Source of the DNA: Ilyomonas sp965247435
GTDB lineage: Bacteria; Bacteroidota; Bacteroidia; Chitinophagales; Chitinophagaceae
Reading direction: 5' to 3'
Length of the DNA stretch: 64,000 bases
Assembly (NCBI GenBank): GCA_965247435.1
Contig: OZ252019.1
Location: 3,348,001-3,412,000, forward strand
The notes beneath the pieces were generated by a model. It saw nothing but the letters and a program-made list of their open reading frames with translations, searched no databases and was not told the origin of the DNA. Shown piece after piece: positions 24,484 through 34,171 of this stretch (within the stretch, counting starts at the first letter, position 1; each line of letters begins with the position of its first letter). The position numbers and the translations under genes are program-made.

Positions 24484-26049
24484 TTAGTAAGCCCTCGCTT
24501 CCGTTGCCATTTCTTCTGCTTCTTCCACTGCTTCGTGTGAATGTGCAGCGCCAATAGGACCACCCGACAAATGATTACCATCTGCCGTGCGCAATCCTTC
24601 CGCCACGCGGCGGCCATATTCGACATCGCATTGCGTAAACAATTCAATCATCTTATCCTGAATATGCTTTTGAGCCGGCTTTAAAGTGTTTACCAGGTTA
24701 TTAACCAGGTCGTCTTTTTCCCAGTCTTCGTGCGTACGCCAGCGCTCGCCGGCCTGTGCAAAATTGTTCTGGCGCTGTATCTTTTTGCGCACCAGCCTTG
24801 CATGGTATTCCGGCTCGTACTCCATCCCTGCTTTCTGCGCTTCGTGCAGGCCGTTAAGCGTTGACGGCTCGTAGTTTACATGGGTGTTCTGTCCCGGCGC
24901 AGCATCTACTTTATAGGCCATCTGGCCATCGCGCTGGTTGGTAGCCACCTGCGTTTTAGGCGCATTAATCGGCAGTTGCAGGTAATTGGTGCCTACCCGG
25001 TAGCGCTGCGTATCGCTATACGAGAAGGTGCGGCCCTGCAGCATTTTATCATCCGAAAAATCAAGGCCATCTACTAATACGCCGGTTCCAAAAGCAGACT
25101 GTTCAACTTCTGCAAAATAGTTTTCCGGGTTTTTGTTGAGCGTCATTTTGCCAACCGGTAAAAAAGGAAATTTATCCGTAGGCCAGATCTTGGTATCATC
25201 CAGCGGATCGAAGTCTAACTCCGGATGCTCATCATCACTCATAATCTGTACGCACAGTTCCCACTCCGGATATTGGCCTTCTTTAATATGATCAAATAAA
25301 TCTTGTGTAGCGTGGTTAAAGTTCTTGGCCTGTACCTGCTCGGCCTGTTCCTGTGTAAGGTTTTTTATTCCCTGCAGCGGCTCCCAATGGTATTTTACCA
25401 GCACGGCCTGCCCTTCTTTATTTACCCATTTGTAGGTATTTACACCAGAACCCTGCATCTGCCGGTAATTGGCAGGTATGCCCCAGGGCGAGAAGAGAAA
25501 TGTAATCATGTGCAACGCTTCCGGTGTGCCGGAGATAAAATCGAAGATGCGCTCGCCATCCTGCCGGTTGGTAATCGGGTCGGGCTTAAATGCATGCACT
25601 AAATCCGCAAACTTCATCGCATCGCGGATGAAGAATACTTTAAGGTTATTACCTACCAAATCCCAGTTGCCGTCTTCGGTATAAAACTTAACGGCAAAGC
25701 CGCGCGGATCGCGTAGGGTTTCGGGCGAATGGCCGCCATGTATCACGGACGAGAAGCGCACGAATACGGGCGTTTGCCTGCCCTGCTCCTGGAAGAGCTT
25801 GGCGCGGGTGTAGCTGCTGATGGGCTCGCCGCCAACAGTGCCATACGCTTCAAAAATACCATGTGCGCCGGCGCCGCGTGCATGTACTACGCGCTCTGGG
25901 ATGCGCTCGCGGTCGAAGTGCGAGATCTTCTCCAGAAACTGGTAGTTTTCCAGCGTAGCCGGGCCGCGGTCGCCTATCGTGCGCAGGTTCTGGTTATCGG
26001 TAATGGGATGTCCCTGTCGGGTAGTGAGCTTTTGTTCTTTGTTTTCCAT
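24484..26049 (-). CDS. katA: Heme catalase (monofunctional)
   Basis: A 521-residue catalase that dismutates hydrogen peroxide. The ATG at MENKEQKLTT is used; the frame remains open upstream but that extension is not catalase-like. Catalytic H56 lies in RVVHARGAGAHG, the active-site Asn in DLVGNNLKVFF (about 134-135), and the proximal heme ligand Y344 in RTFSYSDTQRYR. The length matches small-subunit catalases. The C-terminus is acidic. A candidate -7 box lies about 36 bases upstream and an intrinsic terminator follows, so it is probably monocistronic. Confidence 0.96.
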   Translation of the reverse strand: MENKEQKLTTRQGHPITDNQNLRTIGDRGPATLENYQFLEKISHFDRERIPERVVHARGAGAHGIFEAYGTVGGEPISSYTRAKLFQEQGRQTPVFVRFSSVIHGGHSPETLRDPRGFAVKFYTEDGNWDLVGNNLKVFFIRDAMKFADLVHAFKPDPITNRQDGERIFDFISGTPEALHMITFLFSPWGIPANYRQMQGSGVNTYKWVNKEGQAVLVKYHWEPLQGIKNLTQEQAEQVQAKNFNHATQDLFDHIKEGQYPEWELCVQIMSDDEHPELDFDPLDDTKIWPTDKFPFLPVGKMTLNKNPENYFAEVEQSAFGTGVLVDGLDFSDDKMLQGRTFSYSDTQRYRVGTNYLQLPINAPKTQVATNQRDGQMAYKVDAAPGQNTHVNYEPSTLNGLHEAQKAGMEYEPEYHARLVRKKIQRQNNFAQAGERWRTHEDWEKDDLVNNLVNTLKPAQKHIQDKMIELFTQCDVEYGRRVAEGLRTADGNHLSGGPIGAAHSHEAVEEAEEMATEARAY

Positions 26050-26084
26050 ATCGGTCGTTTTTAGTTTTTGCAAAAAAGGGAAAG

Positions 26085-26092
26085 CAAAAATA
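26085..26092 (-). promoter_or_regulatory. Candidate -7 box for the catalase gene
   Basis: On the minus strand TATTTTTG matches TAnnTTTG, about 36 bases upstream of the chosen ATG. A convincing -33 element is not visible. Confidence 0.35.
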
Positions 26093-26161
26093 CGGCGTAA
26101 TTGATTGCAGGACTTATCCTGCCTTAACGGGCAGCAGAAAATTATGTTATTATAACAGTAA

Positions 26162-26626
26162 CTACTCGCAGACAGTTGCACGAAGCAGGAAGCCGGTATA
26201 GCGGAGCCCGGCCGTGTTTTTAAATACCATCCTGCCTTCTTTTTCTTCCACTTCTCCAAAGCCTTCTTTCAGCCCCGTACCTTCTTTAACAAAAGCAACC
26301 TGCCGTACCGATTGCATTCCTTCTGATGAAAAGGTATAGTTGGCCATCAAAGTGTCTCCATCCATGCTGCCTTGTACATTGCCTTCATTGCGGTCTTTTT
26401 CTTTCAGGCGGTATAGCAGGTGACCGGTTACTTTATTGTTGATTGCAATAAAACTCAACTGTATAGTATCGCCGTTTTGGGTGTAAGCATAGCATTGCGG
26501 CGCTCCGGTAGTGCGGGTACCTGCAGAACCCGTTGCACCTGCCGAACCGGTGGTACTGCTGCTGTTTATATTTTTGCAGGCGCCTGTTAAGCTGCACACC
26601 AGCAACAACCCGATAATTTTCTTCAT
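26162..26626 (-). CDS. Hypothetical lipoprotein
   Basis: A 154-residue protein whose ATG at MKKIIGLLLVC leads into a lipobox, SLTGAC, so the mature protein should be lipid-anchored at Cys. A low-complexity Gly/Ser/Thr/Ala linker follows (TTGSAGATGSAGTRTTG), then a small beta-rich domain (YTQNGDTIQLSFIAINNKVTG, NEGNVQGSMDGDTLMANYTF). I do not recognise a named family. It lies upstream of katA on the same strand. Confidence 0.7.
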   Translation of the reverse strand: MKKIIGLLLVCSLTGACKNINSSSTTGSAGATGSAGTRTTGAPQCYAYTQNGDTIQLSFIAINNKVTGHLLYRLKEKDRNEGNVQGSMDGDTLMANYTFSSEGMQSVRQVAFVKEGTGLKEGFGEVEEKEGRMVFKNTAGLRYTGFLLRATVCE

Positions 26627-26811
26627 CGTAGCTAATATACTCATTCCATGTAATTTTTGCTGTTGATAGTACTGCTTCATCAACCTTATCAGCTTATTAA
26701 AAAGAAAGTCTTACTACCTCATCAATCTTCGTTGTAAGCTTTTAAAACTGGTCAGCCTGAAGATGGCCTCTCTACGCTCGTCATAACGTTGTAAATGCTT
26801 CCATCAGCCTC

Positions 26812-29199
26812 TTATTCCAGCACTTTCTCTACATGCGTAAGCCGGCCATCCTTCGTTACGCCTTCCACGATCACCCGGAAGGCATCGGTAACATCATTGT
26901 TGTAAAAGCTAAGCACTATTTTGTGGTTCTCGCCTGTTGTTAAGATCATCGGGTTCCAGTACAAGGTACTGCGCACATCCTGCGCCTCATTGCGGGAGTC
27001 TATCGTGCCATAGTTGGGCGAGTAAAAATCTTTCATAATGGTATAGCCGATCACATTTTTATACGGCAGCCCTTTACCTGCGGGCTTCGGCGTATCGCCA
27101 CCTTTACGGGTATAGACCGCGATAGCACCGCTGGCGCCGTTGAAGCCGCCCATAAACGGCGGGCGAAACACTTTTATATACGCCACATCGGCCATAGACA
27201 TATTACTGAGCTGGTTTACATCGGCAGGTGTTTCGTTCAGGTACACAGAAGGCGAACCGCCCCGCCACGACAAGCTGGGCGTACTGCCGTTTGCCGAAAT
27301 CTGCAGCCCCGCTACCTTGCCCTGCAGGTAAGAAAACACACTTGGATAGCCATTGGCGGTCGGGTCGTTTATAAGGTCAAACTGGTAGGCATCGCTGCCC
27401 TGGAAAAGACCGCTGGCATACTGCTCGTCCAGCTTTTGCAGGGGCGATTTGGTTTTAGTGGTAACCGTTACCCCTTGCAGGGTAGTTGTCTTTATGGCTT
27501 CCTGCAGCCGGGCTTCTTCATTGGCCAGAAACAGCAGCCTTGCATTGCCGGCAGTGTCCTGCAATGAAACCATTTTTTGTTTATCAAAAACAATTTTCTT
27601 CTGCGATGGGATGACGGTGGTCATAAACCGCACTTCACTCATGTCTGCCAGCGACCGGCTGCCCACAAACTGGTAATATATTTTTGCCGAATCGAACAGC
27701 ACCATGTTCTGATCCCCAAAAGTGCCGTCCGGCTTTATCGCAGCGGTAACGGTTTGCGTGCTGGAGTCTTTGCCTTTGATGATGGCAAACAGTTCGCCGG
27801 CGCCGCGTAACTGTGAGGGCGTAACGCCGAATACCTTGCCCGAGAAGGTAAGATAAGCGGTATCGGCGGGGTATTTCATGTTGGGCGTTTTACCCGCTAC
27901 AATCGCCTGCCAGTTGTACCGGCGCCAGCCATTGGTAAGCATTACGAGGTCGAGGTGCTGCGCTGCGCTGTCGCTGCTGTTGGAGAAATAATAACCTGGC
28001 TTATAGACATTGCCTTTTAGATCGCCGGTGAGCAGCAGGTGTGCAATAATGTTGTCGGAGCTATCAAGGCCAATGCCTTTATCGGTAACCGCCACCGACA
28101 GGTTAGCCAGTACGGTATCGGGCAGGTCTATCTCAAACGTATTTTTACCGCGCTTACCCAATCCCAATGCTTTAAAACCCACCTCCGGCTCAAAGAGCGC
28201 TTCGTTGTTGTTTACAAAACAAATCCGTTCTGCCAGCGGAACCCAATCGTTGCTGAAGAGTGTTACCTGCATCACGCCGGTTGGCAAGGCTTCGGTAGGG
28301 ATGGCGCCGCCGATGGAAGCAGCATCCAGCAGTTTTACATTGGCCATATACACCAGTTGCTGGTGTACCGTAGCTACAAGGTGCAGTTGTTTCATATTAT
28401 CCGGCACATCTTCGGTGCGCCTTATAATAAAATTCTTTTTATTTACGCCTGCACTCAGTTCAAAAGTGGCACCGCTGCTTTTCACGGGCGGCAGCGCCGT
28501 CTGGTGCTGCGCACCCTGCTCGTCGTACCATTTGGCGGTATATGTTTCACCGGCTTTTGGCAGCAGCCGTATCAGCCCCATGCCATCGTGCAGCGTTTTA
28601 AGGGTATCCACCACGGCGTTGTTACTGCCCGTTATCACGCCTTTTATTTTTACCGGCCTGCCTGTTTGGTCGGTAGCTTTAAAAGCTATTTTACTGCTGA
28701 GGCCGGCAACCGCATCGCCACCTTCGGGAAAGAACTGCACGGATGGTACGACCGTGAATTTAGAGAGCGTCTTTGCCGGTTTCTTCGGAAGAATACGGAT
28801 GTTCTTTTCGTATAAAAAAGCGGTATCGAAATTAAGCATCCAGGTGGTATATGCCTTTACATGCACAAACGAAGCGGTAACACTATCGGGCACCTCGAAC
28901 TGCCCGCGGAACGATGCTTCGATAATGGGAAATACGGAATGCGCTAACAGCCGGCCCTCCGCATCGTAGAAATCGGCATAGCCGTTTTTACTGATAGGCG
29001 AAGGAAGGATACCCGCCATCAGGTAAGCCTTGAACCATACCGTTTCTCCGGGCGAGTAGGCCGGCTTATCGTACTGCAGGTACATCCGCTCCTGCGGGTA
29101 TTGGTCGGCATAGATGGCCAGTGTAGAATCTATATGCTGCGCAAACGAGCGGGCGATAAGAACAGCACAATATATAAATAGCCGGAAGAGTATTTTCAT
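26812..29199 (-). CDS. Exported MG2-like protein with TonB-dependent-receptor plug domain
   Basis: A 795-residue exported protein with a signal peptide ending near ARSFAQ. Residues about 38-130 contain the macroglobulin-like MG2 signature YLQYDKPAYSPGETVWFKAY. Several beta-sandwich segments follow. Residues about 575-690 look like a TonB-receptor plug (LQGVTVTTKTKSPLQKL, GKVAGLQISANG, SVYLNETPADV, IKVFRPPFMGGFNGASGAI), but no 22-strand barrel follows. It is probably a periplasmic or outer-membrane envelope protein, perhaps acting with separate transporters. No partner is adjacent. Confidence 0.75.
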   Translation of the reverse strand: MKILFRLFIYCAVLIARSFAQHIDSTLAIYADQYPQERMYLQYDKPAYSPGETVWFKAYLMAGILPSPISKNGYADFYDAEGRLLAHSVFPIIEASFRGQFEVPDSVTASFVHVKAYTTWMLNFDTAFLYEKNIRILPKKPAKTLSKFTVVPSVQFFPEGGDAVAGLSSKIAFKATDQTGRPVKIKGVITGSNNAVVDTLKTLHDGMGLIRLLPKAGETYTAKWYDEQGAQHQTALPPVKSSGATFELSAGVNKKNFIIRRTEDVPDNMKQLHLVATVHQQLVYMANVKLLDAASIGGAIPTEALPTGVMQVTLFSNDWVPLAERICFVNNNEALFEPEVGFKALGLGKRGKNTFEIDLPDTVLANLSVAVTDKGIGLDSSDNIIAHLLLTGDLKGNVYKPGYYFSNSSDSAAQHLDLVMLTNGWRRYNWQAIVAGKTPNMKYPADTAYLTFSGKVFGVTPSQLRGAGELFAIIKGKDSSTQTVTAAIKPDGTFGDQNMVLFDSAKIYYQFVGSRSLADMSEVRFMTTVIPSQKKIVFDKQKMVSLQDTAGNARLLFLANEEARLQEAIKTTTLQGVTVTTKTKSPLQKLDEQYASGLFQGSDAYQFDLINDPTANGYPSVFSYLQGKVAGLQISANGSTPSLSWRGGSPSVYLNETPADVNQLSNMSMADVAYIKVFRPPFMGGFNGASGAIAVYTRKGGDTPKPAGKGLPYKNVIGYTIMKDFYSPNYGTIDSRNEAQDVRSTLYWNPMILTTGENHKIVLSFYNNDVTDAFRVIVEGVTKDGRLTHVEKVLE

Positions 29200-29697
29200 A
29201 ACAGGAATAGCTTGTAAAAGAAACGCTCAAATTAACGCTATCTGCCTGTATGCGGCATATACCTTAACAAATTGGCAACAGCGGAGCGGTAAAGCATTGA
29301 ATATAGAGACTGGCCACTTGTCAACTAACCATACCGTTTATGCTCCTGCTTACTTTTTGCCGCCGGGCTGTTGCCTTCCGCTGCCGGAGGAAGGAACTTA
29401 TACCGGGAGCAATTACAAAAGAAGATAGCTGTTGGTACTTCTTTTGTTGGCCTTTCCATCACTGTAGGTGCACTCATCCTTCGTCCATCCTTCGTTTATC
29501 CTTCGTCTTTTGTTTACTTAAGGTTCTCTCCGGCTTTACCGTTTTATCACCGTTTAAGCAACGAATAAATTGATCGGATTCTATCAATGCTTATTCGCCA
29601 ATCGTTTACTTAAACCAGTGTTGCTTAGGTATTGCCGGTACTATTTCAGCAGGATTGTTACCGATTGCTTATATTACCACTGTAAACTAACACTGTT
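29200..29697. other. Divergent intergenic region
   Basis: About 500 bases between divergently transcribed genes for exported proteins. The only structure seen is three near-tandem copies of ATCCTTCGT at 29475, 29486 and 29498. No gene or tRNA is seen. Promoters for both flanking genes must lie here, but no box stands out. Confidence 0.45.
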
Positions 29698-31449
29698 ATG
29701 AAACACGTTTTCTTTTCTCTTTTAATAGTACTTTCTTTTTCCGGTATCATTCAGGCGCAGCCCGGTACATTGGATAAGAGTTTTGGCGATACCGGCGTTG
29801 TACTTGATAAGCGGGTGAAGGGACATATAAATGTGATAGCCCTGCAAAGTGATGGTAAGATTATCAGTGGCGGAGCCGGTGGCTTTAATGATGTGCAGGC
29901 TTTCAAAATTTCCCGCTACAATACAAACGGTACCACAGATGAAAGTTTTGGAACAAATGGGTTTACCGGCGCTGATGAACTGAGCGAAGTGTTTGGCCTT
30001 GCTGTTCAGCAGGATGATGCCATCATTGCATTTGAAGGCAGCCTTGGTAGTGTAAAGCTGGCCAGGTACGAAAAAGATGGTGATTTAGACAGCTCTTTTG
30101 GAGTGGCAGGAATCGTTGTGACGCATACAGGCAATAGCGATGCAACAAGCGACATAGCCATCCAGCCGGATGGTAAGATAGTGGTAGGCGGCTACATCAT
30201 CAATGCGGAGAATGAAGCGAGACAGGCTTTCCTGATCCGTTACCTGCCTGATGGCAGCTTAGATAAGAGCTTTGCTGAGGGCGGTATCTTAGTATTCAGT
30301 GTTATCAGCGATCCCCGCGGCTTAGCCACTCTCGATGCCATTGCCTTGCAGAAAGACGGTAAGATAGTAGCGGCTACAACGGCAGACAGGCCGTATGTAT
30401 ATCGCTTCAACCCGGATGGCAGCTTAGACAAAAGCTTTGGTAATAACGGTGAGGCCTACTTCCGTTCTATTGCAGGCAAGGTTTCCGGCTTTGGTGCTAA
30501 AAAGATAGCCATACAGGACGACGGTAAAATAGTGGGCGGTGGCTATAGCATCACCCGGATGGCGCAGCAAAGCTTTATGGCAGCGGCACGCTTAACGGCA
30601 GAGGGCAGCATAGACAGCTCCTTCGGGCAAAAGGGATTGCAGTACGTCTTGTTTGGTGAAGATAACTCCCAGGGAAACGCCCTCCTGTTGCAGGGGGATG
30701 GTAAAATAATCTGTGCTGGTAACACTTATCATTCTGACATAGCATTGGTTCGGTTTAATCCAGATGGAACGTTAGATTCAACCTTTGGGGTAAATGGACA
30801 AACCGTTACTGATGCGGAAGGCGATACGGGAGCAAAGAGTGCAGCATTGCAAAAAGACGGTAAAATTACAATCGGAGGGTATGCATTCATCGGAGGAAAT
30901 TTCGATGGCTTTTCGTATAATTTTCTTGCCCGCTACAACGGAGATAACACCAAACAGCCACTTGCCATCCGCATCAAACGCTGGCTGCAGCATCACGGCA
31001 TTAACTGGCAGTTAACCCAAAACAGCAATGTTCGTTATTATACTGTTCAACGCAGTACCGATGGCATTGTGTATAAAGAGATAGCAAAGCTGCCTAACAG
31101 CAACAACAGCTACGAAGATGCAGCACCGCTTGGTAAAGAAAGCTATTACCGGTTAATGGCCATAGCCAAAGATGGCAGCAGAACCTACTCCAATACCGTA
31201 CTTATAGATGAAACACAACAAGTAAAAATGTTCCCTAACCCGGTAAAGGACAACCTGCAACTGCAAGGTCTGTCAGGAAGTGGTAAGACGGCAGTAAGTG
31301 TAACGGATATAAATGGTGTTGTACGCATACAAGCAGTAGCTACCATCAGCACGTATTCCATCAACACCGCTAACCTTCCACGAGGCCATTATTTATTGAA
31401 ATTACAACACAATAGCACCATCACTACGCTGCCCTTTGTGAAAGAATAA
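29698..31449 (+). CDS. Secreted delta-60-repeat protein with T9SS sorting domain
   Basis: A 583-residue exported protein. Signal peptide ends near IIQAQ. Residues about 22-410 are about seven delta-60 repeats, each with LDKSFG or LDSSFG plus an IxLQxDGKI strand (ALQSDGKIISGGAGG, IQPDGKIVVGGYI). Residues about 425-500 look fibronectin-III-like (YYTVQRSTDGIVYKEIAKL). The last 75 residues are a T9SS sorting domain (MFPNPVKDNLQLQG, NLPRGHYLLKLQ). It is a surface or secreted protein of unknown ligand. A larger relative lies at the other end of the window. Confidence 0.88.
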   Translation: MKHVFFSLLIVLSFSGIIQAQPGTLDKSFGDTGVVLDKRVKGHINVIALQSDGKIISGGAGGFNDVQAFKISRYNTNGTTDESFGTNGFTGADELSEVFGLAVQQDDAIIAFEGSLGSVKLARYEKDGDLDSSFGVAGIVVTHTGNSDATSDIAIQPDGKIVVGGYIINAENEARQAFLIRYLPDGSLDKSFAEGGILVFSVISDPRGLATLDAIALQKDGKIVAATTADRPYVYRFNPDGSLDKSFGNNGEAYFRSIAGKVSGFGAKKIAIQDDGKIVGGGYSITRMAQQSFMAAARLTAEGSIDSSFGQKGLQYVLFGEDNSQGNALLLQGDGKIICAGNTYHSDIALVRFNPDGTLDSTFGVNGQTVTDAEGDTGAKSAALQKDGKITIGGYAFIGGNFDGFSYNFLARYNGDNTKQPLAIRIKRWLQHHGINWQLTQNSNVRYYTVQRSTDGIVYKEIAKLPNSNNSYEDAAPLGKESYYRLMAIAKDGSRTYSNTVLIDETQQVKMFPNPVKDNLQLQGLSGSGKTAVSVTDINGVVRIQAVATISTYSINTANLPRGHYLLKLQHNSTITTLPFVKE

Positions 31450-31741
31450 AGCGTACAACTTATCTTTTACAGCCTTGCTTTTTAGTGCAATTATTTACTA
31501 TTAAGGATTATGGCTTCGCCATGGGTGTTTGGCAAAACAATTTATATTTTCGTTTCTTGCCTATCGCTTGTTGCGCCCGGCTGGCGGAGCGCCGCCTTTC
31601 CTGAAAACATCGCCGTTTGAGGGTAAACGGTTGAGTTCACTAATTCTCCAAACACTTATTGTGGCTTTTCAAATCTTTTTCACTATACTGCAATATTACC
31701 GGTGTAATAGCTCAATGTTTGTCAAAACTAACTGTCACTGC

Positions 31742-32545
31742 TTATTTACCAATGGCAGCCTGTTTCTTGTCTTTACCTGCATCCACTGTTGTTTCGGACT
31801 CGCGCACCGGCCCGCCCTGCCGCCTGCGAAGGCGCATGTTCAGCAGCTCTACCAAAAAAGAAAATGCCATCGCGAAATACACATAGTTTTTTAAATGCAG
31901 CGCCTCTGCCTGTTCGCTGTTAAAGCCTTCCACAATCAGTATAAAACCAATCATCACGAGGAAAGACAGGGCCAGCATCTTGATGGTCGGGTGCTTTTCG
32001 ATAAAGCCGGCGATCCTGGGCGAGAACAAAAACATAATGGCCATCGCTACTATCACCGCGGCAATCATGATCTCCACATACTTGGCAGTGCCGCCGGCCG
32101 TAATCACGCTATCAAAGCTAAAGACCATATCTATCAGGATAATCTGCACGACACCCTGTCCAAAAGAAAGCTTCCTGCTGTTGCCGGCTGTATTTTCTTC
32201 TTTGCCTTCGAGGTTGTGGTGTATCTCCTTTACCGTTTTATAAATAAGGAACAGGCCGCCGCCCAGCATTACAAGGCTGGCCAGGTCGAATCCTTTGCCA
32301 AACCAGCTTTCGGGTATAATGTATTTGCCTTTTTGCGCCAGCAGCCAGGTGAGCCCTAACAGCAGTATCGAACGTACAATCATACCGGCAATCATCCATA
32401 TCAGCCTTGCCTTTTTTTGTACCGATCCTTCCATGCGGCTGATGATAATGCTTACGAAGATTACATTATCAATGCCTAATACGATCTCTAAAATAACTAG
32501 TACTAAAAAACTGATAATGCTTTCGGTGGTTAGCAGGTGTTCCAT
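31742..32545 (-). CDS. TerC family integral membrane protein
   Basis: A 267-residue protein with about seven membrane segments. TerC signatures are LEIVLGIDNVIFVSII near residue 20 and DMVFSFDSVITAGG near 140, both carrying conserved acidic residues in membrane helices. Relatives export manganese or are associated with tellurite resistance. The ATG at MEHLLTTE is used in place of a GTG two codons earlier. The C-terminal tail is charged. It lies 51 bases downstream of pyrD on the same strand. Confidence 0.9.
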   Translation of the reverse strand: MEHLLTTESIISFLVLVILEIVLGIDNVIFVSIIISRMEGSVQKKARLIWMIAGMIVRSILLLGLTWLLAQKGKYIIPESWFGKGFDLASLVMLGGGLFLIYKTVKEIHHNLEGKEENTAGNSRKLSFGQGVVQIILIDMVFSFDSVITAGGTAKYVEIMIAAVIVAMAIMFLFSPRIAGFIEKHPTIKMLALSFLVMIGFILIVEGFNSEQAEALHLKNYVYFAMAFSFLVELLNMRLRRRQGGPVRESETTVDAGKDKKQAAIGK

Positions 32546-32596
32546 AAACACGAAGTGATTTGAGCAAATATAGAAAGGATGTGTATTGGTGGATGA

Positions 32597-33643
32597 CTAC
32601 TGCCGGGAAAGATAGCTGCAAATATTTTTTACTATTGCCGGGCCTTCATAGATAAAACCGGTCCATACCTGTACCAGCGAAGCGCCCGCAGCTAATTTTT
32701 CTGCGGCATCTTTACCGGTAAAGATGCCGCCGCTTGCAATGATGGGCAGGTTGCTGCCGGTATTGGTGGCCAGGTATTGCACCACGGCCGTAGCCCTGTC
32801 TCCAAGCGGCTTGCCACTGAGGCCGCCGGCGCCGGCTTTTTCGCTATCCGCCTTCCCGCTATTACTTAAACCATCCCGGCTGATGGTGGTATTTGTAGCC
32901 ACCAGCCCGTCTAACCGCATCTCCAGTGCGAGTGCGGTAATATCATTCAATTGCCCGTTGGTAAGGTCGGGCGCTATCTTCAGCAGCAGCGGTTTCTTTT
33001 GTGCAAAACCGGCATTGCTGTTTTGCAGCTCCGCAAATATTTTGCGCAGGGCATCTTTCTCCTGTAATGCCCGCAGGCCGGGTGTGTTGGGGCTGCTTAC
33101 ATTCACCACGAAATAATCGGCGCAATCGTGCAGTGCTGCAAAGCAATGCACATAGTCTTTCCAGGCATCTTCGTTGGGCGTTACTTTATTCTTACCGATG
33201 TTGCCGCCGATGATCAGCCGACGGCCGCCGGTTGCCGGTTGGCGGTCTTTCCAATATATAAGTCTTTGCTTCACTGCTTCCGCCCCATCATTATTAAACC
33301 CCATGCGGTTGATCAACGCTTTATCATGGGGCAGGCGAAAAAGCCGCGGTTTGTCGTTGCCGCCCTGCGGCTTAGGTGTTACCGTGCCTATTTCCACGAA
33401 GCCAAATCCAATCGCTGCCAGCTCGCGCAGGTACAACGCATTTTTATCGAAGCCTGCGCCAAGACCTACAGGATTGTTAAAATGCAGGCCGAAATGTTGC
33501 TTATGCAGCGAAACGTTGTCGTAGTGAAGAAAATTCTGCAATATTTGTTTTGAGAATGGCAGGTGCTGCAAACTATTCATTGAAAAGTAATGCACTGCTT
33601 CTGCATCGAATAGAAATAAAAGATTCCGGAACCATTTATACAT
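32597..33643 (-). CDS. pyrD: Dihydroorotate dehydrogenase (quinone), class 2
   Basis: A 348-residue FMN enzyme oxidising dihydroorotate to orotate in pyrimidine synthesis, passing electrons to quinone. The N-terminal helices (WFRNLLFLFDAEAVHYF) are the membrane and quinone-binding part typical of class 2. Core motifs are NPVGLGAGFDKNA, NRMGFNNDG, the catalytic Ser in NVSSPNTPGL (S183/S184), KIAPDL, and FMN-phosphate loops IASGGIFTG and LVQVWTGFIYEGP. TerC follows on the same strand. Confidence 0.96.
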   Translation of the reverse strand: MYKWFRNLLFLFDAEAVHYFSMNSLQHLPFSKQILQNFLHYDNVSLHKQHFGLHFNNPVGLGAGFDKNALYLRELAAIGFGFVEIGTVTPKPQGGNDKPRLFRLPHDKALINRMGFNNDGAEAVKQRLIYWKDRQPATGGRRLIIGGNIGKNKVTPNEDAWKDYVHCFAALHDCADYFVVNVSSPNTPGLRALQEKDALRKIFAELQNSNAGFAQKKPLLLKIAPDLTNGQLNDITALALEMRLDGLVATNTTISRDGLSNSGKADSEKAGAGGLSGKPLGDRATAVVQYLATNTGSNLPIIASGGIFTGKDAAEKLAAGASLVQVWTGFIYEGPAIVKNICSYLSRQ

Positions 33644-33706
33644 AAGTGAGCGAAGGTAAAGTTGTTACACAATTTTTTTTATCTTTATAATAACAAACTG
33701 CATACA

Positions 33707-34171
33707 ATGGAAAATAGAAAAAGATCAACCCTTGCCTGCTACTTCGAAACGTTCTCCGCTAAAGTAACCCGTGTCTCGGGCAGCCCATGGGCATTTATTA
33801 CCGCTTTTATTATGATTATCGTATGGGCGATCACCGGACCCATCTTTCAGTTTTCAGAAACCTGGCAATTAGTTATTAATACCGGCACTACAATTATTAC
33901 TTTCCTGATGGTATTTATTATCCAGCAATCGCAAAACAAAGAAACGTTGTCTTTGCAATTAAAGCTGAACGAACTGATAGCTGCAGTAAAAGGCGCCAGC
34001 AACCGGCTCATCAGTTCGGAAGACCTCACAAGTGAAGAGCTGGAAACGCTAAAGAAATTTTATGGTGAACTGTCGGAGCGTGCCAAAACGGAAATGGACA
34101 TCAGCGCCACCCATTCTATTGAGGAAGCCGAAATAAATACAGAAGAAAAAAAGGAAGAGCTGATGCACTAA
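33707..34171 (+). CDS. Low-affinity iron permease-like membrane protein
   Basis: A 154-residue protein of the Fe_perm-like family (PF04120). The ATG at MENRKRSTLACYF is preferred to an upstream codon. Two membrane helices (FITAFIMIIVWAITGPIF and LVINTGTTIITFLMVFIIQ) are followed by the family QQSQNKETLSLQLKLNELI helix and an acidic tail. Bacterial members are named by similarity to yeast Fet4, but iron transport is unproven for such short forms. Its stop codon overlaps the convergent dcd stop. Confidence 0.8.
   Translation: MENRKRSTLACYFETFSAKVTRVSGSPWAFITAFIMIIVWAITGPIFQFSETWQLVINTGTTIITFLMVFIIQQSQNKETLSLQLKLNELIAAVKGASNRLISSEDLTSEELETLKKFYGELSERAKTEMDISATHSIEEAEINTEEKKEELMH

Noticed and set aside
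24113..24647. Two minus-strand open frames downstream of the catalase stop and overlapping its 3' end
   Set aside because: Arg/Cys/Pro-rich, mutually out of frame, one overlapping catalase coding sequence and its terminator; no domains.
28010..28969. A 319-residue plus-strand open frame opposite the MG2/plug gene
   Set aside because: It lies wholly antisense to a gene with clear domains and signal peptide. Its translation is Ser/Pro/Arg-rich with no recognisable motif, as expected of a shadow frame.
29475..29506. Three ATCCTTCGT copies as a CRISPR-like or operator array
   Set aside because: Only three short copies with 2-3 base gaps; far too small for CRISPR and no regulator is adjacent to support an operator.
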